The position numbers and the translations under genes are program-made. Below the pieces are notes generated by a model. That model made no database searches. It was not told the origin of the DNA and was given only the letters and a program-made list of their open reading frames with translations. DNA of 64,000 nt, taken from assembly GCA_028873515.1 (NCBI GenBank), contig JAGWIG010000006.1, forward strand, positions 1-64,000. The letters are read 5' to 3'. The stretch is from Pseudomonadota bacterium. GTDB taxonomy: Bacteria; Pseudomonadota; Gammaproteobacteria; Burkholderiales; REEB80. Positions 45,446-55,056 of this stretch are shown here, piece after piece; position 1 is the stretch's first letter; each line of letters opens with the position of its first letter.

Positions 45446-47146
45446 ATGCCCATTACTTCCGGGTCCATCAGCGGCCTAGCACGAACCCTAGTACATAGAG
45501 GCCGTTTACAGGAAGCCGACGCTGAAAGCATTCTTGCCCTCGCAGAAAACAACGGCGCCCATTTTGTCAGCCAGCTTATTGCTAGCAAAAAGATGACTGC
45601 AGTGGAAGTTGCAGACTTCGCATCTCAAACATTTGGCTACCCACTTCTTGATATTAACGCCTTGGACACAAACGCGCTCCCTTACGAACTCATAGAACCA
45701 AGACTCATTGTTGAACAAGGCATTCTTCCCCTTTCACGTCGGGGTAGCCATCTGTTTGTCGCAACTTCCGATCCTACAAATCAGGAAGTGCTAGACAAAA
45801 TCCGTATCATGACGAGCCTGATTATTGATCCAATCGTAGTTGAAGAAGACAAACTTCAAAAATTCATTCACCGAATTGCAGATGAACGCGATATATCACT
45901 AAAAAATCTTGGCGGCCAGGATCTTGAACTTGCTTTTGCAGAGGAAATCGAAACTGCGACCATTGAAATAGGCTCAGAAGTTGATGATGCTCCTGTTGTC
46001 AAATATCTCCAGAAAATCCTCCTTGATGCAATCAACGCCAATGTTTCTGATATCCATATCGAACCTTATGAAAAAACTTTACGTATCCGTTACAGGATGG
46101 ATGGCGTCCTTTATGAAGTTTCTCAACCTCCACTTGCCATTAAAGACAAAATAGCTTCCAGAATCAAGGTAATATCAAAACTCGACATTTCGGAAAAGCG
46201 AGTGCCTCAGGATGGCCGCATGAAACTTGTACTTTCCAAAAGCAGAGCCATCGACTTTCGTGTCTCAACCTTACCTACGCTATTTGGTGAAAAAATTGTC
46301 ATGCGGATCCTTGATCCCGCATCAGCAACCCTTGGCATTGATGCCTTGGGTTATGAGCCTGAACACAAAAATCTCCTGCTAGATGCAATTGGACGACCTT
46401 ACGGAATGCTTCTCGTAACGGGGCCAACAGGTTCAGGGAAAACCGTGTCACTCTACACATGCCTCAATATCCTAAATGGAAATGACATCAATATTTCCAC
46501 AGCTGAGGATCCTGCCGAGATAAATCTTCCCGGCATTAATCAGGTCAATGTAAATGAAAAAGCAGGGTTGACTTTCGCTACAGCAATGCGGGCTTTCCTG
46601 CGACAGGATCCAGATGTCATCATGGTGGGTGAAATCCGAGATCTGGAAACAGCCGATATCGCAGTGAAAGCAGCTCAAACCGGTCACCTGGTTCTCTCTA
46701 CTCTTCACACTAATGATGCGCCCAGCACCCTAACCCGACTTATTAACATGGGAGTTGCTCCTTTTAACATTGCCTCTAGCGTCCATCTCATTACTGCTCA
46801 AAGACTTGCTCGCAGGCTATGTCACTGCAAAAAACCCATAGACATTCCAACCAATGCCCTCTTGGCTGCTGGCTTTGTAGAATCAGATATTGATTCGCTG
46901 CAACTGTTTAGCCCTGGCGGATGCGATCTTTGCAAAAATACCGGATACAAGGGCCGTATTGGAATTTACCAGGTCATGCCCGTATCGGAAGAGATGAGCC
47001 GGATTATCATGCGTAGTGGCAATGCGCACGACATTGCAGATCAGGCCCTGCGCGAAAAAATCCTTACGCTTCGTCAAGCGGGTTTAAAAAAGGTCAAGGC
47101 AGGAATCACTTCCCTGGAAGAGATTCTTACCCATACTAATAATTGA
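45446..47146 (+). CDS. pilB: Type IV pilus assembly ATPase PilB
   Basis: PilB is the hexameric ATPase that drives pilus extension. The N-terminal MshEN/T2SSE_N domain covers about residues 1-150. The ATPase shows Walker A GPTGSGKTVS, the Asp box STAEDPAEI, Walker B with DPDVIMVGEIRD and the His box TGHLVLSTLHTN. A zinc tetracysteine is seen in CHCKKP and CDLCKNTGYKGR. The length of 566 residues is normal. pilC follows, but after an unusually long 277-base structured spacer. Confidence 0.96.
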   Translation: MPITSGSISGLARTLVHRGRLQEADAESILALAENNGAHFVSQLIASKKMTAVEVADFASQTFGYPLLDINALDTNALPYELIEPRLIVEQGILPLSRRGSHLFVATSDPTNQEVLDKIRIMTSLIIDPIVVEEDKLQKFIHRIADERDISLKNLGGQDLELAFAEEIETATIEIGSEVDDAPVVKYLQKILLDAINANVSDIHIEPYEKTLRIRYRMDGVLYEVSQPPLAIKDKIASRIKVISKLDISEKRVPQDGRMKLVLSKSRAIDFRVSTLPTLFGEKIVMRILDPASATLGIDALGYEPEHKNLLLDAIGRPYGMLLVTGPTGSGKTVSLYTCLNILNGNDINISTAEDPAEINLPGINQVNVNEKAGLTFATAMRAFLRQDPDVIMVGEIRDLETADIAVKAAQTGHLVLSTLHTNDAPSTLTRLINMGVAPFNIASSVHLITAQRLARRLCHCKKPIDIPTNALLAAGFVESDIDSLQLFSPGGCDLCKNTGYKGRIGIYQVMPVSEEMSRIIMRSGNAHDIADQALREKILTLRQAGLKKVKAGITSLEEILTHTNN

Positions 47147-47205
47147 CGAAGAATAAACATTCTTTCCTAAACTGGAAATAACCCCTATGTCAAACCAACC
47201 CTTGC

Positions 47206-47356
47206 AAACAGGCATTAGAGAAATGGTATGCCCAACATCTTTATTTTTTTATGGGTTGGCATAGCACAAATGAGGATTGCGCCTGTTTCAACAAGCGCAT
47301 AACATGATTAAGCCATAAAATGGCTGGAGCCCTTTAATAAAGAAGCGCCAGCCATT
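47206..47356 (+). promoter_or_regulatory. Structured spacer between pilB and pilC
   Basis: AAACAGGC (47206-47213) pairs with GCCTGTTT (47281-47288) and encloses TATGCC-C-AAC/GTT-GGCATA (47227-47236 with 47255-47263). Downstream, AATGGCTGG (47319-47327) pairs with CCAGCCATT (47348-47356), or alternatively ATGGCT pairs with AGCCAT (47311-47316). The two pairings exclude each other. No ORF of note lies within. Confidence 0.5.
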
Positions 47357-47423
47357 CAAAAAAGCAGGACTTTGATTAACAATTTCAGGGGGGCCGTACG
47401 GAACAAGCCCGAACGGTAAATAT

Positions 47424-48647
47424 ATGGCAATTACTGTGAAGAAAACCCGAGAACTGGTATTCCTGTGGGAAGGGCGGGATAAAAAAGGCAAAAGCATCAA
47501 GGGTGAAATTCCTGCACTGTCTGAGGCGGTAGCCGCTGCTAAACTTCGTCGTCAGGGAATCGCCGTGAGTCGGGTGCACAAGCAAAGTGTTCTGGCACGT
47601 CGCCCAAAAAAAATCAAGGAAAAGGATATAACCCTTTTTACCCGCCAATTGGCAACCATGATGCGTGCAGGCGTTCCATTGCTTCAATCTTTCGATATTG
47701 TTGGAAAAGGGCATTCCAATACTTCAGTACAGCGACTTCTATCAGAAGTACGAAATCATATCGAATCTGGCAATAGCATGAGCCAGGCTTTCAGCCGATA
47801 TCCACAGTATTTCGACCCACTTTTTTGCAATCTCGTAAAAGCAGGTGAACAGGCGGGTATTCTTGACACGATACTTGACCGCCTTGCTACCTACAAAGAA
47901 AAAATTCTTGCCATCAAAGGCAAAATCAAATCTGCCTTGTTTTATCCTACGTCAATTATTGTCGTAGCATTTGTCATTACAACTATTATTATGATTTTTG
48001 TCATTCCAGCATTCAAATCCCTGTTTGCAAGTTTTGGTGCGGATTTGCCCGCCCCAACACTTGTGGTCATGAAAATTTCTGACGTATTTGTCAAATACTG
48101 GTGGCTGATATTTGGTTCTCTCGTAGCGGCCGTTTGGGGGTTCTTCTACGCTTGGAAACGTTCACTCAAGGTGCAATATTTCATGGACAGACTCTTCCTG
48201 CATCTTCCTGTATTTGGGCCTGTTATCCAGAAAGCGACAATTGCCCGCTGGTCTCGCACCCTTTCAACTATGTTTGCTGCTGGCGTTCCACTTGTTGAAG
48301 CACTTGATTCCGTTGCAGGGGCTTCAGGCAATCTTATCTACCATGATGCCACGAAAAAAATCCAGTCAGAAGTATCCACAGGTACAAGTCTTACCCTATC
48401 CATGCAAAATGCTGACATATTTCCTAATATGGTATTGCAAATGGTTGCCATAGGCGAAGAGTCTGGAGCCCTTGATGACATGCTTTCAAAAATCGCCGAT
48501 TTTTATGAAAATGAAGTAGATGATGCCGTAAGTGCCATGTCGAGTTTGATGGAACCTATCATTATGGTTGTACTGGGCATCATCATTGGTGGGTTAGTTA
48601 TAGCCATGTACCTTCCAATTTTCAAGATGGGATCAGTAATACACTGA
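47424..48647 (+). CDS. pilC: Type IV pilus inner-membrane platform protein PilC
   Basis: PilC is the membrane platform on which the motor ATPases act. Two T2SSF domains are visible: the first with LFTRQLATMMRAGVPLLQSFDIVG and KAGEQAGILDTILDRLA, the second with RWSRTLSTMFAAGVPLVEALDSVAG and VAIGEESGALDDMLSKIADFYE. Three membrane helices follow the usual positions, the last near the C-terminus (IIMVVLGIIIGGLVIAMYLPIF). Length 407 residues. The spacing from pilB and to pilD is longer than usual. Confidence 0.96.
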   Translation: MAITVKKTRELVFLWEGRDKKGKSIKGEIPALSEAVAAAKLRRQGIAVSRVHKQSVLARRPKKIKEKDITLFTRQLATMMRAGVPLLQSFDIVGKGHSNTSVQRLLSEVRNHIESGNSMSQAFSRYPQYFDPLFCNLVKAGEQAGILDTILDRLATYKEKILAIKGKIKSALFYPTSIIVVAFVITTIIMIFVIPAFKSLFASFGADLPAPTLVVMKISDVFVKYWWLIFGSLVAAVWGFFYAWKRSLKVQYFMDRLFLHLPVFGPVIQKATIARWSRTLSTMFAAGVPLVEALDSVAGASGNLIYHDATKKIQSEVSTGTSLTLSMQNADIFPNMVLQMVAIGEESGALDDMLSKIADFYENEVDDAVSAMSSLMEPIIMVVLGIIIGGLVIAMYLPIFKMGSVIH

Positions 48648-49094
48648 TAACTAATTAATTTATTTAATTTTTTAAAGAAACGCGATTCTGACTACCTAAA
48701 ATAGTTAGTGTCAACATTCAAAATATGCCTTATCTCACGTGAGCCTTGAATTTTTTTCAGCAACATTCACTTTACCCGTTGCCACTAAGGAAGCAGTTTC
48801 GTTATTTGCCTTAATCGAAAGTTTTATGAAATCATCAACAGACACTTGGCATGTAATTCATTGTCTTCCAGTTTTGCGGTTATCTCACCAATTGAAATCT
48901 AATTAATTCATATGCAACAACAACCAATTAATCACCCTTTGGTAACAAGTGATGTTTCATAACAACCATAAACCAGACTCCAAATATAAACAGGGTATAA
49001 AAAGCGGGCCAAACAAGCTTCTTATATCCTTATTGCTCCAACGCTAAGGAATCGCTAGACTAACCTACTGCTTTTATGCGTCATCTGGAGCCAA
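48648..49094. other. Noncoding A+T-rich spacer between pilC and pilD
   Basis: In 447 bases the only notable motif is the 10-base palindrome CTCACGTGAG (48734-48743). The longest plus-strand ORFs are under 30 codons with no ribosome-binding site. pilC and pilD are usually adjacent, so this may be decayed sequence or hold a promoter for pilD-coaE. Confidence 0.5.
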
Positions 49095-49949
49095 ATGCCC
49101 TATATCGATTTCTTGCGTCATTCTCATATCCTATTTCCAGTCCTGGTATTGATATTTGGACTTATAGTAGGGAGTTTTCTTAATGTCGTCATTCATCGGC
49201 TCCCTATCATGCTTGATAGACAGTGGCGCAACGACTGTCTGTCGCTGGAAGGGCAACAACCTGAAACCCTACCTTCCTACAACCTTCTGACTCCAGGCTC
49301 AAGTTGTCCGAATTGCTCCCGCCGCATTCGTCCACTCGAGAATATTCCAGTCATAAGCTTCATAATAATGGGAGGACGTTGTGCAGGATGTAAAAAAAAC
49401 ATCCGCCTTCGATATCCAGTCATCGAGCTTGTTACAGGAATTTTAAGTTTTTTTATTGCATGGTATTTTGGATTTGGAATGAAGGCAGCTTCGGGGCTTT
49501 TATTCGCTTATTCACTTATTACACTATCGGCAATCGATTTTGATCAGCAAATCTTGCCAGACTCTATAACATTGCCCCTGCTTTGGATAGGCCTTCTTCT
49601 CAATCTTGGCAGCACATTCGCAGCGATAGGTAGCGCTGTAATTGGCGCTGTTGCAGGTTATATGGCTCTTTGGCTAGTATATTGGGGATTCAAGCTAATA
49701 ACAGGAAAGGAAGGAATGGGGCGTGGAGATTTTAAACTGCTAGCAGCCCTTGGGGCATGGTTTGGCTGGACCAGCTTACCCGCCATAATTCTGCTAGCCT
49801 CAATAGGGGGTGCAGTCGTTGGATTGAGCCTTATTCAATTCAAAAACCAGAATCGAGACATTCCGATCCCATTTGGACCTTACCTCGCTGGCGGTGGCAT
49901 CATGTTTCTTTTCTTCGGCCCATATCTCACCCATTTTTACCTACCATGA
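49095..49949 (+). CDS. pilD: Prepilin peptidase / N-methyltransferase
   Basis: PilD cleaves the leader of prepilins and methylates the new N-terminus. The N-terminal domain holds the zinc cysteines SSCPNCSRRIRP and GRCAGCKKNIR. The aspartyl protease residues are in SAIDFDQQILPD and GMGRGDFKLLAALGAW (GxGD motif). About seven membrane helices are visible in 284 residues. TGGAG precedes ATG 49095. The stop overlaps coaE as ATGA. No pilin gene lies in the window. Confidence 0.95.
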   Translation: MPYIDFLRHSHILFPVLVLIFGLIVGSFLNVVIHRLPIMLDRQWRNDCLSLEGQQPETLPSYNLLTPGSSCPNCSRRIRPLENIPVISFIIMGGRCAGCKKNIRLRYPVIELVTGILSFFIAWYFGFGMKAASGLLFAYSLITLSAIDFDQQILPDSITLPLLWIGLLLNLGSTFAAIGSAVIGAVAGYMALWLVYWGFKLITGKEGMGRGDFKLLAALGAWFGWTSLPAIILLASIGGAVVGLSLIQFKNQNRDIPIPFGPYLAGGGIMFLFFGPYLTHFYLP

Positions 49950-50554
49950 CCAAACCCTATGTTATTGGACTCACAGGAGGAATTGGAAGCGGGAAAAGCA
50001 TGGTATCCCAGGCTTTTGCTAAACACGGCATAAAAATTATCGATACAGATCTTCTCAGTCGAAATCTCACATCTTCTGGTGGTAAAGCCATTGATCAAAT
50101 CCGACAGTTATTTGGAAACAATTTTATTTTGCCTGATGGCAGCCTTGACCGAAATCTTATGCGCACCTCCATTTTCAGGGACTCGGAAGCCTTAAACAGG
50201 TTAGAGTCTATCCTTCATCCTTTAATACGCACTCAAGTCAGTTATGAGATTGCTCATAGCAAAGGCCCTTATATCATCCTGGTTGTTCCTTTACTCCTTG
50301 AAAAATCAGGATATACTGATATCGTAGATCGGGTTTTAGTCGTTGATTGCGATGAATCTCTCCAGGTGCAACGAGTAATAAACAGAAATGCGTTAGATGA
50401 ATCCCTAATTAAAAATATCATGCGAAACCAGTTAAGCCGTAGTAGCAGGCTTTCCAAGGCAGATGACGTTATCGATAACTCCGGTAATCTAGATACCCTT
50501 GAAAATGAAGTAAAAATTCTCCATAAACGATACCTTTCACTCTCCCAAAGATAA
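49946..50554 (+). CDS. coaE: Dephospho-CoA kinase
   Basis: CoaE phosphorylates dephospho-CoA, the last step of coenzyme A synthesis. The start at 49946 (MTKPYVIGLTGGIGSGKS) puts the Walker A at residues 9-18 and overlaps the pilD stop by 4 bases; the frame is open much further upstream within pilD. It then shows IIDTDLLSRNL and the LID with VVPLLLEKSGYTDIVDRVLVVDCDE. The 202-residue length is normal. pilD-coaE-zapD order is widespread in this group, but zapD is 513 bases away here. Confidence 0.95.
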   Translation: MTKPYVIGLTGGIGSGKSMVSQAFAKHGIKIIDTDLLSRNLTSSGGKAIDQIRQLFGNNFILPDGSLDRNLMRTSIFRDSEALNRLESILHPLIRTQVSYEIAHSKGPYIILVVPLLLEKSGYTDIVDRVLVVDCDESLQVQRVINRNALDESLIKNIMRNQLSRSSRLSKADDVIDNSGNLDTLENEVKILHKRYLSLSQR

Positions 50555-51067
50555 CACTCCATCATATATACCAAATTTAGCTTATGAACCCGTATCCTCC
50601 TGCATACCCAACCTCTCATCCTTACCTGAAAATGTAAAATGATTTCAAAAACACGATTCAAAAGCATGTAAAAAATTTCCTGCAAACTGCCTGATCCTTC
50701 CTTCATAGTGGCAGTTATCTGCTCGAAATATTACGTAATGCTAAAACGTTTGTAAAAAACTCCAAATGGAGTTATATATTTTGTATAAATCGGTCTCAAA
50801 CGACTAACTCCTAGAATAAAAATTCATGGAACGGTCTTTGAAAACCGCAATGACATCATGTAAAAATTTAGCGGCTTACTGCCATTGTGTACTGAGCCAG
50901 AATTTAACGCTAATGAATCAATTGGCTAAACAGTGAATCCCTGCCAATTAATTCTGGATTAAAATATCCTATGATGACACCAAATACCCAATCCAAAAGC
51001 ATGGGCTTTTGGGATAAGCTGGTAAATTCGTTGAATATCAGTCAAAATGAACAATTGAATCTAGAGC
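50555..51067. other. Noncoding spacer between coaE and zapD
   Basis: There are 513 A+T-rich bases. A hairpin AACTCC-AAAT-GGAGTT (50758-50773) followed by TATATATTTT is a possible coaE terminator. From ATG 50973 a 37-codon frame (MTPNTQSKSMGFWDKL...) runs into the first codons of zapD in another frame; it has no ribosome-binding site and may be chance or a leader peptide. I see nothing else. Confidence 0.5.
50758..50773 (+). terminator. Weak hairpin terminator after coaE
   Basis: A six-pair stem AACTCC/GGAGTT with an AAAT loop and an A+T-rich tail, about 200 bases after coaE. The stem is short, so termination is uncertain. Confidence 0.35.
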
Positions 51068-51835
51068 ATGTCGGCTGCTGTGATTAGCTATGACTACCCC
51101 CTTAACGAGCGTATCAGGACACTGCTGAGGCTTGAGCATCTCTTCGATAAAGCCGATTTCTATGTGTCACGTGATGATCGTCTCGATCACCATGCCGCTG
51201 TAATGGCACTTTTTGAGATGATGGATGTAACAACGAGAGCCGATCTCAAATCTGAGTTACTCCAGGAGGTTGAAAGACATAAATCCTTCCTTGAACCTTT
51301 GCAGAACAATCCTTCCATTGATTTAAACGCCCTTAATGAAGTACTTACGCAACTCAAGGATATCAATCACATTCTTTACACCCTTCCGGGCAAAACCGGA
51401 CAGCACCTTCGAGAAAATGACTGGCTTATGAGTATTCGCCAACGTGCAGCCATTCCTGGTGGATTATGTGAATTTGATGCACCTTCCTATCATTACTGGT
51501 TACATCAAGATGCAGCTACAAGAAGAAATGACTTGGATTCCTGGCTTAATCCAATGCGGTGTATACAGAAAAGCCTATCGCTAATACTTAAACTTTTGCG
51601 CGAAGCCGGGCAACCTGGGCCTCAGGTTGCCCATCAAGGTAGCTACCAACAAGTTCTTTCAGGCCGAAGCGCCCAGCTCTTAAGAATAAAAATGCCTGAC
51701 CATAGTGAGTTTGTACCTGAGATATCAGCAAACCGCTATGCCATCAACATCCGTTTCACCGTTATGGATGGCCAACAAAAACCTCGTACAGCTGAACAGG
51801 ATGTTGCTTTCAATCTTATGCTCTGTAGCTTATGA
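51068..51835 (+). CDS. zapD: Cell division protein ZapD
   Basis: ZapD (DUF1342) bundles FtsZ filaments and stabilises the Z-ring. The 255-residue sequence shows YDYPLNERIRTLLRLEHLFDKA at the N-terminus, then DHHAAVMALFEMMDVTTRADLKSELLQE, LPGKTGQHLRENDWLMSIRQRAAIPGG and the C-terminal RYAINIRFTVMDG. ATG 51068 lacks a strong ribosome-binding site. yacG, often next in the cluster, is absent in the 100 bases that follow. FtsZ itself is encoded at 61-62 kb. Confidence 0.93.
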   Translation: MSAAVISYDYPLNERIRTLLRLEHLFDKADFYVSRDDRLDHHAAVMALFEMMDVTTRADLKSELLQEVERHKSFLEPLQNNPSIDLNALNEVLTQLKDINHILYTLPGKTGQHLRENDWLMSIRQRAAIPGGLCEFDAPSYHYWLHQDAATRRNDLDSWLNPMRCIQKSLSLILKLLREAGQPGPQVAHQGSYQQVLSGRSAQLLRIKMPDHSEFVPEISANRYAINIRFTVMDGQQKPRTAEQDVAFNLMLCSL

Positions 51836-51935
51836 AGGCTTACTGCAACAGTTTAAAACATCAACCAGATTCATCTATCACAAGAATAACGTAAAATCTC
51901 CTGTACAAGAAAACACCCCTGACTAAAAATCCGAT

Positions 51936-52871
51936 TCAAAACCAAATGGCTCTCTGCATCGCAACCCCATGGGCACCGGCCTCCATGGCTGAATCCAGAT
52001 CTAACTTGCTGAGTCCACCCAGTGCAAACACCGGCAATGGGCAATCTGAAATAATCTGGGAAAAGGACGCCCAGCCAAGGGGACCCTTCTCAGGATGGCT
52101 TTTTGTTTTGGCTACTGGAGAAAGCATGACAAAATCCAGCTCCAGATCCGCAGCCTTTTTCATTTCTTCAGGATTGTGAACTGAAGCCGCGCAAAGTGGA
52201 AAATCTGGCCGTTCTTCGAGCTTCATCAATTCATGTGAGTTCAAATGGATTCCTCCAACTCCAGATGCTCGGGCTAGAGCTTCCGTGCCATGAAATAACA
52301 GGCGAACACTCTTTTCTTCCGCAATGGGTTTCAAGGCCCTGGCAAGCCTGATACGTTCCGATTCATCAACCCATGGCTCCCTTATCAGAACAAGACGTAT
52401 CCCATGTTCAAGTCCAGAAATAAAACTTTCCATCGAAAGGGGATCGGCCGGGTCATTAAAATGTGTCAGGGCATAATATTGAGGCAGGGACAATGCAGCA
52501 AGAACCTGAGAATTAGCTGGTAAAATCTGTCCGGGAAGAGGTTCTCCATGACTACACCAGGACAAAACTTGCCCTTCAAGAGCGCTGGGTGTGCCTTGCC
52601 ATGAACGAACCCGGTAAAAATGTATGGCCACATTTGCATGTGGATATCTAAAATACCGATGTATCCAGGGATATGCCAATAAAACTGAAATACCCAACTC
52701 TTCATGCAGTTCCCTTGCCAAGGCTTCATATGGAAGCTCCCCAGACTCGATTTTCCCCCCAGGAAATTCCCAATAACCAGCAAAAGACTTGCCATCCGGA
52801 CGGCTCGCGAGAAGAAAAGATCCATCTGAACGCTCTATAACACCAGCTACAACTTCAACCGTATCAGTCAT
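51936..52871 (-). CDS. Nudix hydrolase fused to a TenI/ThiE-like domain
   Basis: This is a two-domain protein of 311 residues. The N-terminal MutT-type domain has the Nudix box GGKIESGELPYEALARELHEELGI (about residues 40-63) and should hydrolyse oxidised nucleoside triphosphates such as 8-oxo-dGTP. The C-terminal half resembles thiamine-phosphate synthase/TenI, with LFHGTEALARASGVGGIHLNS and LGWASFSQIIS...VFALGGL. Such fusions are known in proteobacteria. The start at 52871 overlaps the end of the DUF815 gene by 8 bases, so they are coupled. Confidence 0.92.
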   Translation of the reverse strand: MTDTVEVVAGVIERSDGSFLLASRPDGKSFAGYWEFPGGKIESGELPYEALARELHEELGISVLLAYPWIHRYFRYPHANVAIHFYRVRSWQGTPSALEGQVLSWCSHGEPLPGQILPANSQVLAALSLPQYYALTHFNDPADPLSMESFISGLEHGIRLVLIREPWVDESERIRLARALKPIAEEKSVRLLFHGTEALARASGVGGIHLNSHELMKLEERPDFPLCAASVHNPEEMKKAADLELDFVMLSPVAKTKSHPEKGPLGWASFSQIISDCPLPVFALGGLSKLDLDSAMEAGAHGVAMQRAIWF

Positions 52872-53730
52872 GCAACATGGATCTTCCAGCAAAATCACGG
52901 GCAAATTGCCAGGCTACCCTTCCACTTCTTGAGCCTCGTTCCATCGCAAAGCGCAATGCCTCAGATCGAACCTCTGGAGGTTGAAGATCGAGGCCATAGC
53001 TTTTAAGCCAATATTCAGCGATATCCAGATATTCTTCTTGGCTAAAGGGGTAAAAGGGAACCCAGAGACCAAACCGCTCAGAAAGCGAAATCTTTTCTTC
53101 CGTCGTTTCACCAGGATGAATCTCACCATTTACATGGTGGGTTTCCAGATTTTCGCTCATGTACTCAGGAAGTAAATGACGTCGGTTGCTGGTAGCATAA
53201 ATCAAAACATTTTCAGCATATCCACCTAACGAACCATCCAAAACAGCTTTAAGCGACTTGTAAGATGGATCGTTGTCTTCAAAGGACAAATCATCGCAAA
53301 AAATGATAAACCGATAATCCAAATCCGCAATAATGTTAACGATATCGGGTAAATCCCTCAAATCTGACTTGTCCACCTCCACAAGACGCAAACCATGATT
53401 ACCGTATTGTGTCAACATGGCTTTGATAAGCGATGATTTTCCAGTTCCCCTGGCACCGGTTAAAAGTACATTATTCGAAGGTAAGCCCTGGATAAATTGA
53501 GAGGTGTTTCGATTAATCCGCGTTTTTTGTATATCTATTCCCTGCAAATCAGACAAGGAAACCTGATGAGGAAATCGTACCTCCTCAAGTTTTCCCCCAT
53601 AAGATGATTTATGCCAGCGCGCAGCAAGTGCTACTGACCAGTCAATGGGTAACAGGGAAGGCAAAACAAGCAATTCAAGACGATCTAGCAACTTCTCTGC
53701 TCGCTGCAGGAATGATTCAAAATGATCCAT
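52864..53730 (-). CDS. DUF815-family AAA+ ATPase
   Basis: This 288-residue P-loop ATPase has Walker A TGARGTGKSSL (about residues 90-100) and Walker B FIIFCDDLSFE, followed by a sensor region VLIYATSNRRHLLPE, the pattern of DUF815 proteins. The N-terminal 80 residues are helical. The function is unknown. It is the middle gene of argJ-DUF815-Nudix: it starts 8 bases after argJ and overlaps the Nudix gene at its end. From memory this adjacency recurs in betaproteobacteria. Confidence 0.9.
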   Translation of the reverse strand: MDHFESFLQRAEKLLDRLELLVLPSLLPIDWSVALAARWHKSSYGGKLEEVRFPHQVSLSDLQGIDIQKTRINRNTSQFIQGLPSNNVLLTGARGTGKSSLIKAMLTQYGNHGLRLVEVDKSDLRDLPDIVNIIADLDYRFIIFCDDLSFEDNDPSYKSLKAVLDGSLGGYAENVLIYATSNRRHLLPEYMSENLETHHVNGEIHPGETTEEKISLSERFGLWVPFYPFSQEEYLDIAEYWLKSYGLDLQPPEVRSEALRFAMERGSRSGRVAWQFARDFAGRSMLHD

Positions 53731-53738
53731 TTCAGTCT

Positions 53739-54962
53739 CTAGCTTCGATAATCGGCATTAATTCGAACATAATCATGCGACAGATCGCAAGTCCAAATCT
53801 TAGTTTCTGCCACGCCCCGTCCCAAGACAACACGCACAACGATTTCCGACTTCCTCATAACATTTACCCCATCTTCTTCGCAGTAAGAAGGGTCGCGCCC
53901 ACCATTGACAGCTACCCGTACGTCATCCAGGTACATACTTATCTTTTCTACCTCAAGATCTTCTATACCAGCATATCCAATGGCGGCCAAAATCCGTCCA
54001 AGATTAGGATCCGATGCAAAAAAAGCAGTCTTTACCAAAGGAGAGTGTGCAATGGAAAATGCAATTTTCCGGCATTCAGACACAGTCCTTCCCCCAGAAA
54101 CAGCAATGGTAATAAACTTGCTGGCCCCCTCTCCATCGCGAACTATGGCCTGTGCCAAATCAATGCAAATTGATCTTATGGCTTCCTTGACCTTCTGCGC
54201 GATTAAATTTTCAGGATTATGTACAGCGACACTGGAGCAGCCGGTTGCGATCAGAAGAAAAGAATCATTGGTTGAAGTATCTCCATCAACGGTGATACTG
54301 TTAAAGGTTTCGTCAGCTATCTCACGTATCCATTCATCAAGCAGGGCTTGGCTGATATTCGCGTCAGTCGCAACAAAAGCCAGCATTGTTGCCATATCCG
54401 GATGAATCATCCCTGAACCTTTGGCAATCCCTGTAACCGTGACTGTCTGATTGCCAGACTCAATTGTACGTGAAGAGGCCTTCGGAACTGTGTCGGTAGT
54501 CATAATGGCCTGAGCTGCAGATAACCAGTTATCTGCATCAAGATCCTTCAGGCAATCAGGAAGATGACTAATCAAACGTTCAACTGGCAAAGGCTCAAGG
54601 ATCACTCCGGTTGAAAAGGGAAGAATGGATTCAACCGGACAATCAAGCAAAGCAGCCAGGGATTTGCAAACCATTTCCGCATCCGATATTCCTGTTACAC
54701 CCGTGCCTGCATTTGCATTACCCGTATTAATAACCAGGGCTCGAGTTGCTGCAAGATTCAGATGGTTTCGGGCAACCGTAACAGGAGCAGCGCAAAACCG
54801 GTTTCGGGTAAAAACTGCCGATACCCGGCTTCCTCCTTGCAATTTGATTACAAGCAGATCTTTGCGATCAGGTTTACGTATACTTGCCTTGGCGATTCCA
54901 AGCTCAACTCCGATAACAGGCTGAAGCATTTCAGAAGAAGGCATACCAAGATTTACAGGCAT
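53739..54962 (-). CDS. argJ: Bifunctional glutamate N-acetyltransferase / ornithine acetyltransferase
   Basis: ArgJ moves the acetyl group from N-acetylornithine to glutamate in the cyclic arginine pathway. It is made as a precursor that cuts itself before a Thr, seen in KGSGMIHPDMATMLAF with Thr as new N-terminus (about residue 190). Other signatures are NAGTGVTG in NTGNANAGTG, and TNDSFLLIATG. The length of 407 residues is usual. It lies about 95 bases downstream of secA on the same strand. Confidence 0.96.
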   Translation of the reverse strand: MPVNLGMPSSEMLQPVIGVELGIAKASIRKPDRKDLLVIKLQGGSRVSAVFTRNRFCAAPVTVARNHLNLAATRALVINTGNANAGTGVTGISDAEMVCKSLAALLDCPVESILPFSTGVILEPLPVERLISHLPDCLKDLDADNWLSAAQAIMTTDTVPKASSRTIESGNQTVTVTGIAKGSGMIHPDMATMLAFVATDANISQALLDEWIREIADETFNSITVDGDTSTNDSFLLIATGCSSVAVHNPENLIAQKVKEAIRSICIDLAQAIVRDGEGASKFITIAVSGGRTVSECRKIAFSIAHSPLVKTAFFASDPNLGRILAAIGYAGIEDLEVEKISMYLDDVRVAVNGGRDPSYCEEDGVNVMRKSEIVVRVVLGRGVAETKIWTCDLSHDYVRINADYRS

Positions 54963-55056
54963 ATGATCAATCCATGTAAAAAAAACGGCAATCCTTTACC
55001 TAATGAAATATATGGGTAATGTTCAGGCAATATCATGGCTCCAAATATAATGGAAT

